Shown here one piece after another: positions 16,741-25,587 of a DNA stretch of 64,000 nucleotides. The position numbers and the translations under genes are program-made. Positions within the stretch are counted from its first letter, which is position 1. The number at the start of each line of letters is the position of its first letter. The stretch is taken from NCBI GenBank assembly GCA_937891665.1, contig CALAGS010000236.1:1-64000 (forward strand), given 5' to 3'. The notes beneath the pieces were generated by a model. That model saw only the letters and a program-made list of their open reading frames with translations, made no database searches and was not told the origin of the DNA. This DNA is from an uncultured Burkholderiales bacterium (GTDB lineage: Bacteria > Pseudomonadota > Gammaproteobacteria > Burkholderiales > Burkholderiaceae_C).

Positions 16741-17877
16741 ATGGCCTTCATCAATTACGTCACCCAAATTCAAATCGATTTCGGCGCCATTCAGCTTTTG
16801 AAGCAAGAGTGCGAGCGGGTCGGTATTCACAAACCCCTTATCGTGACCGACCAGGGTGTCAAGGCTGCAGGTATTCTGCAAAAGGCATTGAATGCGCTGC
16901 CTGGTGTTCAAGTGGCTGTGTTTGACCAAACGCCCTCCAACCCTACTGAGGCGGCAGTTCGGGCTGCCACCGAGGTTTACAAGGCCAATGGCTGCGATGG
17001 TTTGATTGCCGTGGGCGGCGGATCCTCCATCGATTGCGCCAAATGCGTGTCCATTGCGGTGTCGCACGAAGGGCCACTCAAAACCTACGCCACCATTGAA
17101 GGCGGCTCACTGAAAATCACTGACCGCGTAGCGCCCCTCATCGCAGTGCCTACCACCAGCGGCACAGGCAGTGAAGTGGCGCGGGGTGCTATTTTGATTG
17201 TCGACGATGGCCGCAAATTGGGCTTTCATTCTTGGTTCATTGTGCCCAAGGCAGCCATCTGCGATCCCGAGCTGACTTTCGGATTGCCACCCATGCTCAC
17301 TGCCGCCACCGGCATGGACGCCATTGCCCACTGCATGGAAACCTTCATGGCGGCCCCCTTCAATCCACCTGCCGACGGCATTGGTTTGGATGGCTTGCAA
17401 CGCGCTTGGGCCCACATCGAACGAGCCACTCTAAATGGCCAAGACAAAGAAGCCCGCATGCACCTCATGAGTGCCTCGATGCAAGGCGCCATGGCTTTTC
17501 AAAAAGGTCTCGGGTGTGTTCACTCTCTGAGTCACAGCTTAGGCGGCGTCAATCCCAGACTGCACCACGGCACTTTGAATGCCATGTTCTTGCCAGCAGT
17601 GGTTCAGTTCAACGCCAGCGCTGAATCGGTTCAAAAAGAGAATCGTTTAAACCGCATGGCGCAAGTCATGGGGCTAAGCTCTGGCTCAGACATTCCTCAA
17701 GCCATTCAAGACATGAGTGCCAGATTGGGATTGCCAAACGGTCTGGCAGCCATGGGGGTCACAGCGTCTATGTTTGATGCCGTCATCCAAGGCGCTATGG
17801 CCGACCATTGCCACAAAACCAATCCACGCATTGCTACCCCAGAGGAATACAGAGAGATGTTGGCGGCTTCTATGTAA
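16741..17877 (+). CDS. Iron-containing alcohol dehydrogenase
   Basis: This 378-residue NAD(P)-dependent group III alcohol dehydrogenase has the nucleotide-binding GGGSSIDCAKCVSI at about 94-107, VPTTSGTGSEVARGAI at about 137-152, and metal-site segments TGMDAIAHCMETF at about 193-205 and GCVHSLSHSLGG at about 258-269, with ligands Asp and His in family positions. It starts at an ATG with AGAGAA upstream. It ends exactly one base before the stop of the convergent patatin gene. The alcohol or aldehyde substrate cannot be told from sequence. Confidence 0.9.
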   Translation: MAFINYVTQIQIDFGAIQLLKQECERVGIHKPLIVTDQGVKAAGILQKALNALPGVQVAVFDQTPSNPTEAAVRAATEVYKANGCDGLIAVGGGSSIDCAKCVSIAVSHEGPLKTYATIEGGSLKITDRVAPLIAVPTTSGTGSEVARGAILIVDDGRKLGFHSWFIVPKAAICDPELTFGLPPMLTAATGMDAIAHCMETFMAAPFNPPADGIGLDGLQRAWAHIERATLNGQDKEARMHLMSASMQGAMAFQKGLGCVHSLSHSLGGVNPRLHHGTLNAMFLPAVVQFNASAESVQKENRLNRMAQVMGLSSGSDIPQAIQDMSARLGLPNGLAAMGVTASMFDAVIQGAMADHCHKTNPRIATPEEYREMLAASM

Positions 17878-17898
17878 TCAGAGGTCTTGGACCTCTGA
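17878..17898. repeat. Perfect 9-bp inverted repeat at abutting convergent stops
   Basis: TCAGAGGTC-TTG-GACCTCTGA begins with the stop codon of the patatin gene and directly follows the alcohol dehydrogenase TAA. The two genes have no intergenic base between them. The hairpin could end or protect both transcripts, although no T-run follows on either strand. Confidence 0.6.
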
Positions 17899-18963
17899 CA
17901 GCTGAGGCTCACGAAGCCAAGCTGCAAATTCATCCGCCATTTGCTCGCTGGCCCACACCGCGGCTTGCCAAACTTTCACACGCGATTGCAAATCTTGGCC
18001 GTAAGTTGAAAAGTCTTGTCGATCAGGCAGCTTGCCGTTAGGCAATGTTTTCACCCATTCTGGATTGGGTGCCAAGACCACCGTGTTGTCTAAAAATGAT
18101 GTGGCCTTGTGCCGCCACTTCAATTGTTTGTCCAGCCAACCAGGCACCACAGATTTTTGAAAATGAGGGTACAAAACAAGGCCACTTTGTTTGGCACTTG
18201 ATGCGCTGGTTTTCCAATCAAGGTGCAAGTGGTAATCCGTGATACCACCATCCCAATAGGCGCCCGACGGGGCGCCTTCAATGTCGTGCACAGATTTCAA
18301 AACAAAAGGGATGGCGCAACTGGCTTGCAACACGTCCATGAAATTGTCAGGTGTCAATGACAAGTGGCGAGTCGGATAGTCATGCGTGCCAAAAGGTAAC
18401 GCACCCGATGAAGAAAATACAACACGCTCAAGCAAAGCGCCCATGGCTTTGCGGTGAATGACATTGCTTAAAAATGCGGCACCATAACCTAGCGGACTGA
18501 GCACAGCGTGCTCACGCTTGAGCAAACCTTTGCCGCGAGATGTGAGCACATGAAGTCGATAGCGGGGATGCGTTAGCAACGACTCAATGCTGCCACCGTA
18601 AAACACATCCAAGCTCTCTCGAAATGAATCGCTCACTTGTTGGGCGCTTGGAAATTTCTCACCGGGCCTCAATTCGTAGTGCTGGTGAATGTAATCTTTT
18701 TCAAGCCTAAGCAACCCTGCTCGACTGTCTGGCATGCAAGCCGTGGCCATGCGCCAAGCGCCAATTGAAGCACCCACCAAATCGACTGGTTGCTGACTGG
18801 TTGTTAACCACTCGTTGAAAATAAAACGATCGAGAGGTCCTAAAATTAAACCTTTAGGCCCACCTGCGGCGGCAGGTATCACGCCAATGTCCGCGGCACT
18901 CAAACCATGTTGAGACATCCGTTGCCTCGCTTGCGGACCTGCATAAATGCAAAGGGCTTTCAC
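17878..18963 (-). CDS. Patatin-like phospholipase family protein
   Basis: This 361-residue lipid acyl hydrolase of the patatin type has an oxyanion-type glycine run AAAGGPKGLILG at about 30-41, the nucleophile elbow GASIGAWR (GxSxG, Ser at about 66), and the catalytic-Asp motif WDGGITDYH at about 217-225. These form the Ser-Asp dyad of the family. There is no signal peptide, so it is probably cytoplasmic or membrane-associated. It starts four bases downstream of the tex stop, hence likely cotranscribed with tex. Substrate unknown. Confidence 0.85.
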   Translation of the reverse strand: MKALCIYAGPQARQRMSQHGLSAADIGVIPAAAGGPKGLILGPLDRFIFNEWLTTSQQPVDLVGASIGAWRMATACMPDSRAGLLRLEKDYIHQHYELRPGEKFPSAQQVSDSFRESLDVFYGGSIESLLTHPRYRLHVLTSRGKGLLKREHAVLSPLGYGAAFLSNVIHRKAMGALLERVVFSSSGALPFGTHDYPTRHLSLTPDNFMDVLQASCAIPFVLKSVHDIEGAPSGAYWDGGITDYHLHLDWKTSASSAKQSGLVLYPHFQKSVVPGWLDKQLKWRHKATSFLDNTVVLAPNPEWVKTLPNGKLPDRQDFSTYGQDLQSRVKVWQAAVWASEQMADEFAAWLREPQLSEVQDL

Positions 18964-18966
18964 ACC

Positions 18967-21366
18967 TTAAGCCTTGTTTTGAAGTTTGGCAAATGCAGAG
19001 GCCATGGCACTTTGTCCTGCGTTAACAGATTGCGCAGACCCTGAAGATCGATGGGTTTGTTGCCCCTGACGAGGACCGCCCTCAAACCGATTTTCTCGGT
19101 TGCGTTGTGCATTGGCAGGTGCGGCATCGTTCAGTTTCATGGTGAGGCCAATGCGCTTGCGTGCCACATCCACCTCGGTCACTTTGACTTTCACAATGTC
19201 GCCGGTCTTCACGATTTCACGCGCATCTGTGATGAATTTATTGCTAAGTTGGCTCACATGAACCAAGCCGTCTTGGTGAACACCCAAATCAACAAAGGCA
19301 CCGAAGGCAGCCACGTTGCTCACTGTGCCTTCTAAAATCATGCCTTCCTTCAAGTCACGGATGTCATCGACGCCATCGTTGAACCTGGCCACCTTGAAAT
19401 CAGGCCGAGGATCACGGCCAGGCTTTTCAAGTTCAATCAGAATGTCTTTGACGGTAATGACACCAAACTTTTCGTTGGCAAACATCTCGGGGCGCAATGT
19501 TTTGAGCATGTCAGCCCTGCCCATGACGTTCTCTACAGGCTGCGCCACTTTGGCCATGATGGCCTCCACCACAGGATAAGTCTCGGGGTGAACGCCCGTC
19601 ATGTCGAGAGGGTTGTTGCCACCGCGGATTCGCAAAAAACCAGCGCTTTGCTCAAAAGTTTTAGCGCCAAGGCCTGTCACTTTCAACAAATCTTGACGGT
19701 TCTGAAAGGCACCATGGGCCTCACGCCAGCGCACCACTGACTTGGCCACACCCCCCGACAAGCCAGAAACACGAGACAACAAGGGCACGCTGGCCGTGTT
19801 CAGATCGACACCCACCGCATTCACGCAATCTTCCACCACGGCTTCTAAAGTGCGTGCCAATTCGGTTTGATTCACATCGTGCTGGTACTGCCCTACGCCT
19901 ATCGATTTAGGGTCAATTTTGACAAGCTCAGCCAGTGGATCTTGCAAGCGCCTTGCGATGCTGGCGGCGCCGCGCAAGCTCACATCCACATCGGGCATTT
20001 CTTGGCTGGCAAATTCACTGGCTGAGTAAACAGAAGCGCCCGCTTCACTGACCACGACTTTCTGAATTTCTGGAACGTCAGGAGAAGTCAGTTGCTTGAT
20101 AAGGTCAGCCGCTAATTGATCGGTTTCTCGACTGGCCGTGCCATTGCCAATGGCGATCAAATTGACGCCATGTTTTTGACTCAGTTTGAGCAAGGTATGG
20201 AGTGATCCGTCCCAATCACGCCTTGGCTCATGGGGGTAAACCGTGGCAGTTTCAACCAGCTTGCCAGTGGCATCCACCACAGCCACTTTCACGCCTGTGC
20301 GAATACCAGGGTCAAGCCCCAAAACCACACGAGGGCCTGCGGGTGCTGCTAGCAATAAATCACGCAAATTGTCTGCAAAGACTTTGATCGCCACCTTCTC
20401 TGCATCTTCGCGCAATCGCGTAAAAAGATCTCGCTCTAAAGACAAACTTAGCTTGACGCGCCAAGTCCACAAAACGATTTTGCGAATGAGATCGTCAGAG
20501 GGTCTGGCACCGTGCGACCATTTGAGGTGCAAAGCAATGCGCCCTTCGGCCAGAGCACTGGCTGCCTGAGCTGCGGCAGTTGCGGTTAAGGGTGCAACAG
20601 ACGCACTGAGTGCTTCTGGTTCTGGCAAGCTCAGTTTGGCATCTAAGAGCTCTAAAGCGCGGCCCCTGAATACTGCCAGTGCGCGGTGTGACGGCACACG
20701 ACCAATGGGCTCGCTGTAGGCAAAATAATCTCTGAACTTGGCCACTTCAGGCTGGTTTTCATCTTTGCCCGAAGCCAGTTGGCTGGTGAACAAGCCCTCC
20801 TTCCAAAGCCACTCTCGCAAGGCTTGAATGAGGGATGCGTCTTCTGCCCAGCGCTCCGACAAAATATCGCGCACGCCATCCAGTACTGCACCCACTGTTG
20901 AAAAGTCTGCGCCTTCGATGGCATCGGCAGGTTTCAAAAAAGCTTGCGCTTCGTCTTGCGGATTGAGTGAAGGATTGGCCCACAAAGCGTCAGCCAGCGG
21001 CTCAATGCCAGCCTCTTTGGCTATCATGCCCTTGGTTCTGCGCTTGGGCTTGTAGGGCAAATACAAATCTTCCAAGTCTTGCTTGGTAGCCGCTTGGTCA
21101 ATGGCCAATTGCAAATCGGGTGTGAGCTTGCCTTGCTCGGCAATGCTTTTAAGAATGGTCGCCCTGCGCTCTTCCATTTCGCGCAAATAGCCTAAGCGGT
21201 ATTCAAGTTCACGCAACTGAATATCGTCTAAGCCGCCAGTGGCTTCTTTGCGGTAACGGGCAATGAAAGGCACGGTGGCACCACCATCGAGCAAACTCAC
21301 AGCCGCCTGAACCTGGTCAGGCCGAATTTTGATTTCAGTGGCCAGCTGGCCCAATATTTTCTGCAT
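18967..21366 (-). CDS. tex: Tex-family RNA-binding transcription accessory protein
   Basis: This 799-residue protein is of the Tex/YhgF family, nucleic-acid-binding proteins with a helical N-terminal domain, a YqgF/RNase H-like domain, helix-hairpin-helix motifs and a C-terminal S1 domain. Visible are PFIARYRKEATGGLDDIQLRELE near residue 33, VVLGLDPGIRTGVKVAVVD (YqgF) at about 348, NTASVPLLSRVSGLSGGVAKSVV (HhH) at about 525, and EGMILEGTVSNVAAFGAFVDLGVHQDGLVHVSQL (S1) at about 655. A low-complexity Gln/Arg/Asn tail follows. The length is normal for the family. Confidence 0.95.
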   Translation of the reverse strand: MQKILGQLATEIKIRPDQVQAAVSLLDGGATVPFIARYRKEATGGLDDIQLRELEYRLGYLREMEERRATILKSIAEQGKLTPDLQLAIDQAATKQDLEDLYLPYKPKRRTKGMIAKEAGIEPLADALWANPSLNPQDEAQAFLKPADAIEGADFSTVGAVLDGVRDILSERWAEDASLIQALREWLWKEGLFTSQLASGKDENQPEVAKFRDYFAYSEPIGRVPSHRALAVFRGRALELLDAKLSLPEPEALSASVAPLTATAAAQAASALAEGRIALHLKWSHGARPSDDLIRKIVLWTWRVKLSLSLERDLFTRLREDAEKVAIKVFADNLRDLLLAAPAGPRVVLGLDPGIRTGVKVAVVDATGKLVETATVYPHEPRRDWDGSLHTLLKLSQKHGVNLIAIGNGTASRETDQLAADLIKQLTSPDVPEIQKVVVSEAGASVYSASEFASQEMPDVDVSLRGAASIARRLQDPLAELVKIDPKSIGVGQYQHDVNQTELARTLEAVVEDCVNAVGVDLNTASVPLLSRVSGLSGGVAKSVVRWREAHGAFQNRQDLLKVTGLGAKTFEQSAGFLRIRGGNNPLDMTGVHPETYPVVEAIMAKVAQPVENVMGRADMLKTLRPEMFANEKFGVITVKDILIELEKPGRDPRPDFKVARFNDGVDDIRDLKEGMILEGTVSNVAAFGAFVDLGVHQDGLVHVSQLSNKFITDAREIVKTGDIVKVKVTEVDVARKRIGLTMKLNDAAPANAQRNRENRFEGGPRQGQQTHRSSGSAQSVNAGQSAMASAFAKLQNKA

Positions 21367-21434
21367 CTCGAGGGCTATTTCTCTTAATTTATAAATTCAA
21401 GCCGACGAGTTTGCCACACTCAGGTGGTGGTTTT

Positions 21435-22337
21435 TTACCCCCGCAACTCAGCCTTGAGTTTTTCCCCAATATCGGGGCGAGCCGCAAACGGATTGGGTGG
21501 ATTTTGCTGCTGAACAATGGCCTCCATGCGAGTTTGAACATTGCCCAAGGCCTGAGGATGGCTGTAGATGTAGAACTGATCGTTGGCAACGGCCTCAAAC
21601 ACCATTTCTGCCATTTGAACCGCAGAAACCTTGCCACTGCTCACAGCTTTGCTGCTCATGGCTTGGCCAATCAATTGGCTCTTGGTGGCCTTTTGATGCG
21701 GTAAATCTGCAGGACGGTTGCGATGGCTCTGGCTGATGCCCGTAGGCACAAAGTAAGGGCACAAAACGCTGGCACTGACTTGATCCGAAACCAATTTCAA
21801 ATCTTGGTACAAGGTTTCAGTCAAAGCGACTACGGCATGTTTGCTGACGTTGTACACGCCCATGTTGGGTGCTGTCAGCAAGCCGGCCATGCTGGCTGTA
21901 TTGACGATATGACCTTCATAATGCGGATCTTTTTTGGCTGCTTCCAACATCATGGGCGTGAACAAGCGAACGCCATGCACGACACCCCAAACATTGACAC
22001 CCAAGACCCACTGCCAATCGGCCACAGTGTTTTCCCAAACCAAACCGCCAGAGCCTACACCTGCATTGTTAAACACAAAGTGCGGCACACCAAAATGCGC
22101 AACGACGTCTTTGGCCAAAGCTTCCATTTGCTCAGCATTGGAAACGTCAACACGCTTGGCAAAAACCTTGACCCCCAAGGCTTTGATTTCGGCTTCGGCT
22201 TTGTCAAGTGCGTCTTGTTGCACATCAACCAAGACCACATTCATTTTGAGCCTGGCCGCAATGCGTGCACACTCCAAACCAAAACCAGAACCGCCGCCAG
22301 TTAAAACAGCCGTTTTATTTTCAAAATTGCGAATCAT
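21435..22337 (-). CDS. Short-chain dehydrogenase/reductase
   Basis: This 300-residue classical SDR has the cofactor motif TGGGSGFGLECARIA near residues 13-27, NNAGVG at about 90, the active-site Ser in NTASMAG and the YNVSK pair at about 162-166. The length and the 50-residue C-terminal extension after the Rossmann domain are somewhat long for an SDR. The ATG overlaps the stop of the GST-like gene, placing it last in the long acyl-CoA-type gene run. The substrate is unknown; oxidation of a hydroxyl intermediate is a context guess. Confidence 0.88.
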   Translation of the reverse strand: MIRNFENKTAVLTGGGSGFGLECARIAARLKMNVVLVDVQQDALDKAEAEIKALGVKVFAKRVDVSNAEQMEALAKDVVAHFGVPHFVFNNAGVGSGGLVWENTVADWQWVLGVNVWGVVHGVRLFTPMMLEAAKKDPHYEGHIVNTASMAGLLTAPNMGVYNVSKHAVVALTETLYQDLKLVSDQVSASVLCPYFVPTGISQSHRNRPADLPHQKATKSQLIGQAMSSKAVSSGKVSAVQMAEMVFEAVANDQFYIYSHPQALGNVQTRMEAIVQQQNPPNPFAARPDIGEKLKAELRG

Positions 22338-23269
22338 GATTTGACCTTCTTCAAAATAAATCCGTTGCGGGGAAAATGAACATGAACGACGCCCGTTCGC
22401 TGATCCTCGCGGCGCAGTATGAGACGTGTTTTGGTAGCCGCCACCAAAGTACCTTGAGTAGGCTCTAGTCCAAAATTGTCAGCGGTGATGGTGACTTCCG
22501 ACCCCAAATCAATGCCATGCTCATTCACAAAAGGCATTTGAGTGACATCGCTGGGAGTTGCATGATTTGCCGCTTCTAAGGCTTGCTCAGCGGTCATCTT
22601 TTCATGGACGCCATGACCGATGGCTTTCATGCGAGTCATCCAATCCTTCAGCAAAGGCGTGGCATCCAAAATGCCTGACAAACTGGGGGTGCGCTCTAAA
22701 GTAAACCAAATAGGATGGTAAGCAGAAAAATCGGCAATGCTAGGGGCATCGCCCAGCAAATAGGGACGCTCGGTGAGCATGTCAGACAAACGTCGCAATT
22801 GGCTTTTGTACGTGCTTGTCCCTTCTCCAATGGCCATGCGCGGGGCACCCCCTCGCATTGCAGCGCGGTCTGCCACAAAGGCTTGAATGGCTTCTTCAGG
22901 CACACCCGCGAACACATCTGCAATGCCCGCAGGCTGAAAGTTGTAGGCCATGGCAGCCGAGAAAACTTGGCTGTCTGCCCACTGCGCCACAATTCTAGAA
23001 GCGCCATTGACCGACGATGGATAAAGACTGGGTGCGGGTGCAATCTTTTCAAGCACATCGGCAATCAAGGCCGTATCGCAATAAATGTCTGCGCCAATTT
23101 GCATCACGGGTGTACGGCGATAGCCGCCTGTGAGTGCCGTGAGCTCAGGTTTAGGCATGATTCTGGGAATGATCACGCTCTGCCAGGCTAGCTTTTTATA
23201 GCCAAATATCAGACGAATTTTTTCAGCAAAAGGCGATGTTGGATAGTGGTGCAGGATCAGTTGGCTCAT
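22334..23269 (-). CDS. Glutathione S-transferase-like protein with C-terminal extension
   Basis: This 311-residue protein has a thioredoxin-fold GST N-terminal domain (LILHHYPTSPFAEKIRLIFGYK, with Ser at the usual activating position, and YRRTPVMQIG with the cis-Pro) and a helical C-terminal domain ending at SIADFSAYHPIWF. About 90 further residues follow, ending in a compact beta-rich segment (GSEVTITADNFGLEPTQG...GVVHVHFPRNGF). This extension is not part of a standard GST. It is coupled to the SDR by an ATGA overlap, and lies inside the acyl-CoA catabolic run. Confidence 0.8.
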   Translation of the reverse strand: MSQLILHHYPTSPFAEKIRLIFGYKKLAWQSVIIPRIMPKPELTALTGGYRRTPVMQIGADIYCDTALIADVLEKIAPAPSLYPSSVNGASRIVAQWADSQVFSAAMAYNFQPAGIADVFAGVPEEAIQAFVADRAAMRGGAPRMAIGEGTSTYKSQLRRLSDMLTERPYLLGDAPSIADFSAYHPIWFTLERTPSLSGILDATPLLKDWMTRMKAIGHGVHEKMTAEQALEAANHATPSDVTQMPFVNEHGIDLGSEVTITADNFGLEPTQGTLVAATKTRLILRREDQRTGVVHVHFPRNGFILKKVKS

Positions 23270-23298
23270 GGCAATTCCTATTCAATGGGCAGGCAAAG

Positions 23299-24315
23299 TT
23301 AAATCAACTTCACCACTTGCTTGCCAAAGTTATGGCCTTTGAGCAAGCCCATGAAAGCTTCAGGTGCAGACGCTAAACCTTGAGCAATGGTTTGTCTAGG
23401 ATTGAACTTACCGCTGGCAATCAGCTCAGCCAATTCAGCCAAAGCTTCAGGCCAAACTTCCATGTGTTCACTCACAATGAAGCCCTCAATGGTCATGCGG
23501 CTCTTCAAAATCAAAGTGGGGTTGGTCATGGCAAGGGGCTCACCGTTGTAGCCAGCAATCATGCCGCACACAGCAATGCGAGAAAAATCATTGGCACGCA
23601 ACATGACGGCATCTAGCACCATACCGCCTACATTTTCAAAATGACCGTCGATGCCATTGGGGCATGCATCGCGCAATGCTTTGGACAAGGAGATGTAATC
23701 CGTGTGCGCTTTGTAATCAATGCAGGCATCAAAGCCCAATTCGTTGACAACGTAATCGCATTTAGCCTTCCCACCGGCAATGCCCACCACTCGAAAACCT
23801 CGCGCTTTGGCCAATGCACCATAGGCACTGCCCACTGCACCGCTGGCAGCACTGACGGTCACAGTGGCACCTGGTTTGGCTTGAATGATTTTGTTCAAAC
23901 CATACCAAGCTGTGACACCAGGCATACCCACTGCGCCAAGGTAATGGCTCATCGAAATTTTTTCAGCGTTGACGTGCTTGAGTGCGCCAGGCATATCTGC
24001 ATTGATCAGGCTGAATGCTTGCCAGCCGCCCATGCACTGGACAGTTTGACCCACCTTGAACTTTGCGTTTTTGCTCTCGGCCACTTCGCCCACAGTGCCG
24101 CCAATCATGGGTTCACCCAGAGGCTGAGGTTGGGCATAATTTTTACCGGCATTCATACGGCCGCGCATGTAAGGGTCAAGGCTGAGGTAATGGTTTTTAA
24201 CCAATACTTGTCCATCTTGCAATGCAGGTGTTTCTGCTGTGACCATTTTGAAGTTGGAAGTTGAGACTTCTGCTTCTGGGCGATTGTCTAAAACGATGGC
24301 GTGATTGATAGGCAT
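23299..24315 (-). CDS. NADP-dependent medium-chain oxidoreductase (CurA/prostaglandin-reductase type)
   Basis: This 338-residue zinc-free MDR family reductase typically reduces C=C bonds of enones. Signs are VLVKNHYLSLDPYMRGRM at about 39-56, PGVTAWYGL at about 133, the cofactor loop VSAASGAVGSAYGALAKARG at about 153-172, and FENVGGMVLDAV at about 225. No catalytic-zinc cysteines are seen. It lies 12 bp downstream of the PaaI-like thioesterase gene, within the acyl-CoA cluster. Substrate unknown. Confidence 0.9.
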   Translation of the reverse strand: MPINHAIVLDNRPEAEVSTSNFKMVTAETPALQDGQVLVKNHYLSLDPYMRGRMNAGKNYAQPQPLGEPMIGGTVGEVAESKNAKFKVGQTVQCMGGWQAFSLINADMPGALKHVNAEKISMSHYLGAVGMPGVTAWYGLNKIIQAKPGATVTVSAASGAVGSAYGALAKARGFRVVGIAGGKAKCDYVVNELGFDACIDYKAHTDYISLSKALRDACPNGIDGHFENVGGMVLDAVMLRANDFSRIAVCGMIAGYNGEPLAMTNPTLILKSRMTIEGFIVSEHMEVWPEALAELAELIASGKFNPRQTIAQGLASAPEAFMGLLKGHNFGKQVVKLI

Positions 24316-24327
24316 GTTGATCTCTTT

Positions 24328-24756
24328 CTAATCGGTTGAAATGGGGGATGTGATGGAAGGCGTTCGCTTGACATATTTGAAAGTACCTGTGGCATGAGCA
24401 CACAGTTGGCCGGCTGCGTCATAGACCTTGCCGTCGGTAAAAGCCATTGTTTTGGTTCTGTGCAGCAGCAAACCTTTGCCCACCAAGTGCTCGCCTTCGT
24501 TGGCTTTGGCGGGTCGCATGAAACTCGTCTTCATTTCAATGGTGACCACGCCCATGTCTTGCTCAACACTGCGTGCGGCGGTAGCCATCACAACATCAAG
24601 CAGTGTCATGACCGCGCCGCCATGGGTAATGTCAAAGGAGTTGAGATGCTCAGATCGCGGGCTGTAATGCAACTCAGACGTGCCATTCTCAAACTTCTCA
24701 AGTGTGAAGCCGAGGTTATCCACAAATGGGATGTGGACGCCAAATGGAATGCTCAT
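24328..24756 (-). CDS. PaaI-family hotdog thioesterase
   Basis: This 142-residue hotdog-fold protein shows the PaaI-type block SFDITHGGAVMTLLDVVMATAA at about 43-64 and TIEMKTSFMRPAKANE at about 75-90. Such enzymes hydrolyse CoA thioesters and can release CoA from stalled catabolic intermediates. The start at 24756 (MSIPFG) is chosen because it lies eight bases from the preceding SDR stop and removes an arginine-rich leader present in the ORF-track version. Confidence 0.85.
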   Translation of the reverse strand: MSIPFGVHIPFVDNLGFTLEKFENGTSELHYSPRSEHLNSFDITHGGAVMTLLDVVMATAARSVEQDMGVVTIEMKTSFMRPAKANEGEHLVGKGLLLHRTKTMAFTDGKVYDAAGQLCAHATGTFKYVKRTPSITSPISTD

Positions 24757-24764
24757 GCAGTACC

Positions 24765-25556
24765 TTACCCGCCAATGATGGCGCTCACGCCACCGTCGAC
24801 GGCCAGCCACTGGCCTGTGATGTGTTTGCCGGCATCGCTGGCATACAAAAGCGTCAGACCCTTTAAGTCTTCATCGTCACCCAAGCGCAAAAGTGGCGCA
24901 TGGCTGGCCATGTTCTCTGCACCCAATTTTTCGAGTAAACCGTAAGTCATTTTGCTGGGAAAGAAGCCTGGGCAAATAGCATTGACCGTGATGCCGTATC
25001 GACCCCACTCGCCTGCCAAGGCCTTGGTAAAGTTCACCACAGCACCCTTGGACGTGTTGTAGGCAATGGTTTGCATTTCGGGCGGGTTGCCTGCCAAGCC
25101 GGCTATGGACGCAACGTTCAAAATTCGGCCATGTCGGTTGGGAATCATGGACAGGTTGGCAACCTCTTGGGCCAGAATGAAATAACCACGGACATTCAAA
25201 TTCATGACTTTGTCCCAAGCTGATACTGGATGAGCTTCGGCTGCGGCACCCCATGATGCGCCGGCGTTGTTCAGCAAAATGTCAACGCGGCCTAATTTTT
25301 GAACTGTTTCACGGGCCAAGCGGCGAATGTCTTCTTCTTGCCCACAATCGGCGGCAATGTAATCAGCCTCAATGCCTGCAGCTTTGAGTTCGGCCACTGC
25401 CTCTTCTAAGTCAGCGGCTTTTCGCGAACTCAACATCAGTCTTGCACCGGCTTCACCGAGGGCATGAGCCATCTGGAGCCCAAGACCCCGTGATCCACCC
25501 GTGACAAGCGCAGTTTGACCTGTTAAGTCGAATAGTTGTTTGACGGTGCGAGTCAT
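24765..25556 (-). CDS. Short-chain dehydrogenase/reductase (FabG-like)
   Basis: This 263-residue SDR has TGGSRGLGLQMAHALGEAG (cofactor) at about 19-37, NNAGASWG at about 96, the active-site Ser in NVASIAG, YNTSKGAVVNFTKALA (Tyr-Lys) at about 166-181, and a C-terminal ITGQWLAVDGG typical of FabG-like reductases. It sits directly downstream of the acyl-CoA dehydrogenase gene. It could act on a beta-hydroxyacyl or alcohol intermediate; the exact reaction is unknown. Confidence 0.9.
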   Translation of the reverse strand: MTRTVKQLFDLTGQTALVTGGSRGLGLQMAHALGEAGARLMLSSRKAADLEEAVAELKAAGIEADYIAADCGQEEDIRRLARETVQKLGRVDILLNNAGASWGAAAEAHPVSAWDKVMNLNVRGYFILAQEVANLSMIPNRHGRILNVASIAGLAGNPPEMQTIAYNTSKGAVVNFTKALAGEWGRYGITVNAICPGFFPSKMTYGLLEKLGAENMASHAPLLRLGDDEDLKGLTLLYASDAGKHITGQWLAVDGGVSAIIGG

Positions 25557-25587
25557 GTTGTGTCCTTTGTAAAAATAGTTTGAAAAA

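Noticed and set aside
21723-22304. 193-residue plus-strand ORF inside the SDR gene
   Set aside because: It has no protein-like profile and is fully covered by a real SDR with all catalytic motifs.
22381-22400. GAACG...CGTTC-like sequence resembling the operator motif
   Set aside because: It is within the coding end of the GST-like gene, has a different spacer and no promoter beside it.
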